Of a DNA stretch of 64,000 nucleotides, positions 62,569 through 64,000 are shown piece by piece. Each line of letters opens with the position of its first letter. Within the stretch, counting starts at the first letter, position 1. Source of the DNA: Gammaproteobacteria bacterium (GTDB lineage: Bacteria; Pseudomonadota; Gammaproteobacteria; Steroidobacterales; GCA-2729495). The DNA is taken from the NCBI GenBank assembly GCA_020851975.1, contig JADZBS010000025.1, positions 19,372 through 83,371 on the forward strand. The letters are read 5' to 3'. Position numbers and translations under genes: made by a program. The notes under the pieces were generated by a model. The model ran no database searches, was not told the DNA's origin, and saw only the letters and a program-made list of their open reading frames with translations.

Positions 62569-62682
62569 TCAGGGTTTCTTGGCGTTGCGGACGACGAGCC
62601 AGATCGCGACCACGCAGACCACCACGACACCGAGGAAGAGGACGTAGTAGCCGGGGTACTGTTCGAAATAGTGCCGAAACAT
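62569..62682 (-). CDS. 37-residue single-span membrane microprotein
   Basis: A 38-codon frame begins MFRHYFEQYPGYYVLF and has one hydrophobic span from about residue 13 (YVLFLGVVVVCVVAIWLVV) followed by a positive tail, RNAKKP. GGGAG lies about 9 bases before the ATG. The tail with Arg/Lys suggests the C-terminus faces the cytoplasm. The family is not recognised; small proteins of this kind often bind larger membrane complexes. It lies between fda and marC with 91 bases to the latter. Confidence 0.65.
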   Translation of the reverse strand: MFRHYFEQYPGYYVLFLGVVVVCVVAIWLVVRNAKKP

Positions 62683-62773
62683 CGGTATGCGCTCCCATCC
62701 GGACTTTGCCACAGACCGGCTCGCCAGCATAGCCGCCGGCACCTGTCGACAGGCCTGTCCGCGACAGGTCCGT

Positions 62774-63445
62774 TCAGCCCGCCGGCAGGGTCCCGATCAG
62801 GTCGGCGATGCCCGTCCACATCACCTGGATGCCGATGCAGAAGAGCAGGAATGCCGACAGTCTCGCGATGATCGATGTACCGGTCACGCCCATCGCGCGC
62901 GAGATGCGGCTCGCGGAATTGTAGAGAAGAAAGATGAGTACGGCGATCAGTGTCGTCGTCACCAGCGCCTGCACGCCGAACAGCAGCGGGTCGATCTCGC
63001 CGGACCCCCCGGTGCCGAGCGCAATCGCCACCGAGATCGTGCCCGGCCCGGTGGTCATCGGCATGGTCAGCGGATAGAAAGCGAGGTGCGCTGCATCCCG
63101 GTGCCCGGCCTCCTCGACGACATGGCCGCGCTCGGCGGTATCGCCCTCGGCATTGAGCAGCTTCCAGGCCGCCAGGGCGATGATGATCCCGCCAGCCACG
63201 CGCAGCACCGGTATCGAAATGCCGAAGACGCGCAGCACGAAAGCCCCGATCACCATCGACAGGTTGAGCGTGATGAAGCTGTAGAGCGCCACCTGGCGCG
63301 CCACGCGGCTGCGGGCCCTCGGGGTGAGGTCCCGGGTGGCGGCCAGGAAGACGAACGCGCCGCCGACCGGGTTGATGATGGAAAAAAGCGCCGGGAAAGC
63401 CAGCAGGAAGTAGCTGACGACCTCGGCCACGAAGCTGCGCACCAT
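62774..63445 (-). CDS. MarC-family integral membrane protein
   Basis: The 223-residue, six-span protein has YFLLAFPALFSIINPVGGAF, RVFGISIPVLRVAGGIIIAL, YPLTMPMTTGPGTISVAIAL and MGVTGTSIIARLSAFLLFCI, blocks diagnostic of the MarC/UPF0056 family. Despite the name, a role in multiple antibiotic resistance was not confirmed for this family and its substrate is unknown. It is followed, across its start, by a repeat pair at 63469-63553. Confidence 0.93.
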   Translation of the reverse strand: MVRSFVAEVVSYFLLAFPALFSIINPVGGAFVFLAATRDLTPRARSRVARQVALYSFITLNLSMVIGAFVLRVFGISIPVLRVAGGIIIALAAWKLLNAEGDTAERGHVVEEAGHRDAAHLAFYPLTMPMTTGPGTISVAIALGTGGSGEIDPLLFGVQALVTTTLIAVLIFLLYNSASRISRAMGVTGTSIIARLSAFLLFCIGIQVMWTGIADLIGTLPAG

Positions 63446-63468
63446 GGCGACCGATCCAGTCTGGAATT

Positions 63469-63553
63469 GCCGGGGGACAGTTTACTGAATTGCCGAACCG
63501 TACCTGGCGTGCTCTGGTCGGGACTGCCAGCAGCTGAGTACACTGTCCCCGGC
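63469..63553. repeat. Imperfect inverted pair around the GGGGACAGT core
   Basis: GCCGGGGGACAGTTTAC (63469-63485) and GTACACTGTCCCCGGC (63538-63553) are inverted copies with one inserted base and one mismatch. They flank 52 bases with no gene. The GGGGACAGT core is shared with the perfect palindrome at 91-136. This suggests a dispersed short element of one REP/MITE family. It lies between marC and the truncated aqpZ start; the right arm comes 25 bases before the aqpZ ATG. Confidence 0.6.
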
Positions 63554-63578
63554 GTCGTCACCGGACAGGAGGTTCCAC

Positions 63579-63845
63579 ATGGCCCGGAAACTCGCTGCGG
63601 AATTCATCGGTACGTTCTGGCTGGTCCTCGGGGGGTGCGGCAGCGCAGTGCTGGCGGCGGCCTTTCCGGATGTCGGCATTGGACTCCTCGGTGTCGCACT
63701 CGCCTTCGGACTCACGGTGCTCACCATGGCTCATGCCATCGGGCACATCTCCGGCTGCCACCTCAATCCGGCCGTATCGGTCGGCCTGGCTGTCGGACGG
63801 CGTGCAGTACGAGTTCCGGCGCACCCGCTGACCGCGCGGCCTTGA
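63579..63845 (+). pseudogene. aqpZ: Truncated aquaporin Z
   Basis: The first 75 or so residues are a clear AqpZ N-terminus: [20 protein letters not shown], then [20 protein letters not shown] and [17 protein letters not shown] with the first NPA pore motif. After AVGRR the frame no longer matches; it runs [14 protein letters not shown] and stops at 63845, where 150 more residues and the second NPA are expected. In another frame the junction continues [12 protein letters not shown] then stop, like the tail of an unrelated protein. A deletion has joined the start of aqpZ to another gene's end. It cannot form a water channel. Confidence 0.8.
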
Positions 63846-63877
63846 TCCCGGCGCAGCGAGCAGGTAGAAGACGGCAC

Positions 63878-64000
63878 ATGACCGCTCCCGACGACATCAC
63901 CGCACTCGCCCGCCGCTTCTTCGACGCCATCGAACAGGGCGACATCGCCACCGTCCGCGCCATCTACGCGCCGGACGCAGTGATCTGGCACAACACCGAC
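63878..64000 (+). CDS. SnoaL-like/NTF2-like protein, N-terminal part (partial)
   Basis: The last 41 codons of the window start with MTAPDDITALARRFFDAIEQ and go on GDIATVRAIYAPDAVIWHNT, the usual opening of SnoaL-like (NTF2-fold) proteins. The gene continues beyond the window. AGAAGA lies about 8 bases before the ATG. Members of this fold bind or isomerise small ligands; no function can be set from this fragment. Confidence 0.7.
   Translation, partial: MTAPDDITALARRFFDAIEQGDIATVRAIYAPDAVIWHNTD

Overview
This 64 kb window is G+C-rich chromosomal DNA (roughly two thirds G+C by eye), densely packed with genes on both strands and with ATGA-type overlaps. The gene content points to a gammaproteobacterium, perhaps near the Xanthomonadales/Nevskiales/Steroidobacterales. 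Indicators are MsrPQ, GlnK-AmtB, PotFGHI, a TorF-type porin, DmeF, class I Fda aldolase, a sigma-54 activator, and REP-like repeats of the kind common in those groups. No rRNA, tRNA, CRISPR array or intact transposase was seen.

Layout. 0-10 kb: housekeeping and envelope genes (TRAP-type binding protein, DUF547 protein, MsrPQ, AmtB-GlnK, DacB, DUF3187 protein). They are followed by a PAS-PAS sigma-54 activator that faces a previously unlabelled 58-residue membrane microprotein. The microprotein has an exact -24/-12 promoter, upstream repeats and a long terminator hairpin. 10-12.4 kb: a vapC remnant, a palindromic repeat, a Bcr/CflA exporter and a PGPGW protein. 12.4-18.4 kb: a 2-oxoacid:ferredoxin oxidoreductase operon (korB, korA, GltD-like iron-sulfur flavoprotein), divergent from a nitrilase-fold protein whose catalytic Lys and Cys are replaced.

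18.4-39 kb: a surface-glycan and tailoring locus. It has three glycosyltransferases, a Wzx-type flippase, two coupled alpha/beta hydrolases resembling exosortase-A-associated hydrolases, two secreted lectin/lyase-like proteins, a sulfotransferase, a PaaK/CapK-like ligase, a polysaccharide deacetylase and two acyltransferase-like proteins. Embedded in it is a carrier-protein operon: ACP, GNAT, O-methyltransferase, acyl-CoA-dehydrogenase-like flavoprotein, stand-alone adenylation enzyme and amidohydrolase. The simplest reading is that an amino acid or related acid is activated, loaded on the ACP, oxidised and methylated, then transferred to a glycan or released. The substrate and product are unknown. 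This locus and the sigma-54 microprotein unit are the two best candidates for undescribed biology.

39-57 kb: putrescine ABC transporter potFGHI, TorF porin, pyrC-pip, an M16 peptidase, a GldAFG-like ABC system with a DUF4340 protein, a tandem REP array, dmeF and an orphan PAS histidine kinase. 57-64 kb: a 2OG-Fe(II) oxygenase, a TCMP-type methyltransferase, a membrane protein, a decayed TonB receptor, cytochrome b561, fda, a 37-residue membrane microprotein, marC, a truncated aqpZ and the start of a SnoaL-like gene. Several repeats sit exactly at gene ends and supply stop codons, and several genes are broken, so small-scale recombination seems active here.
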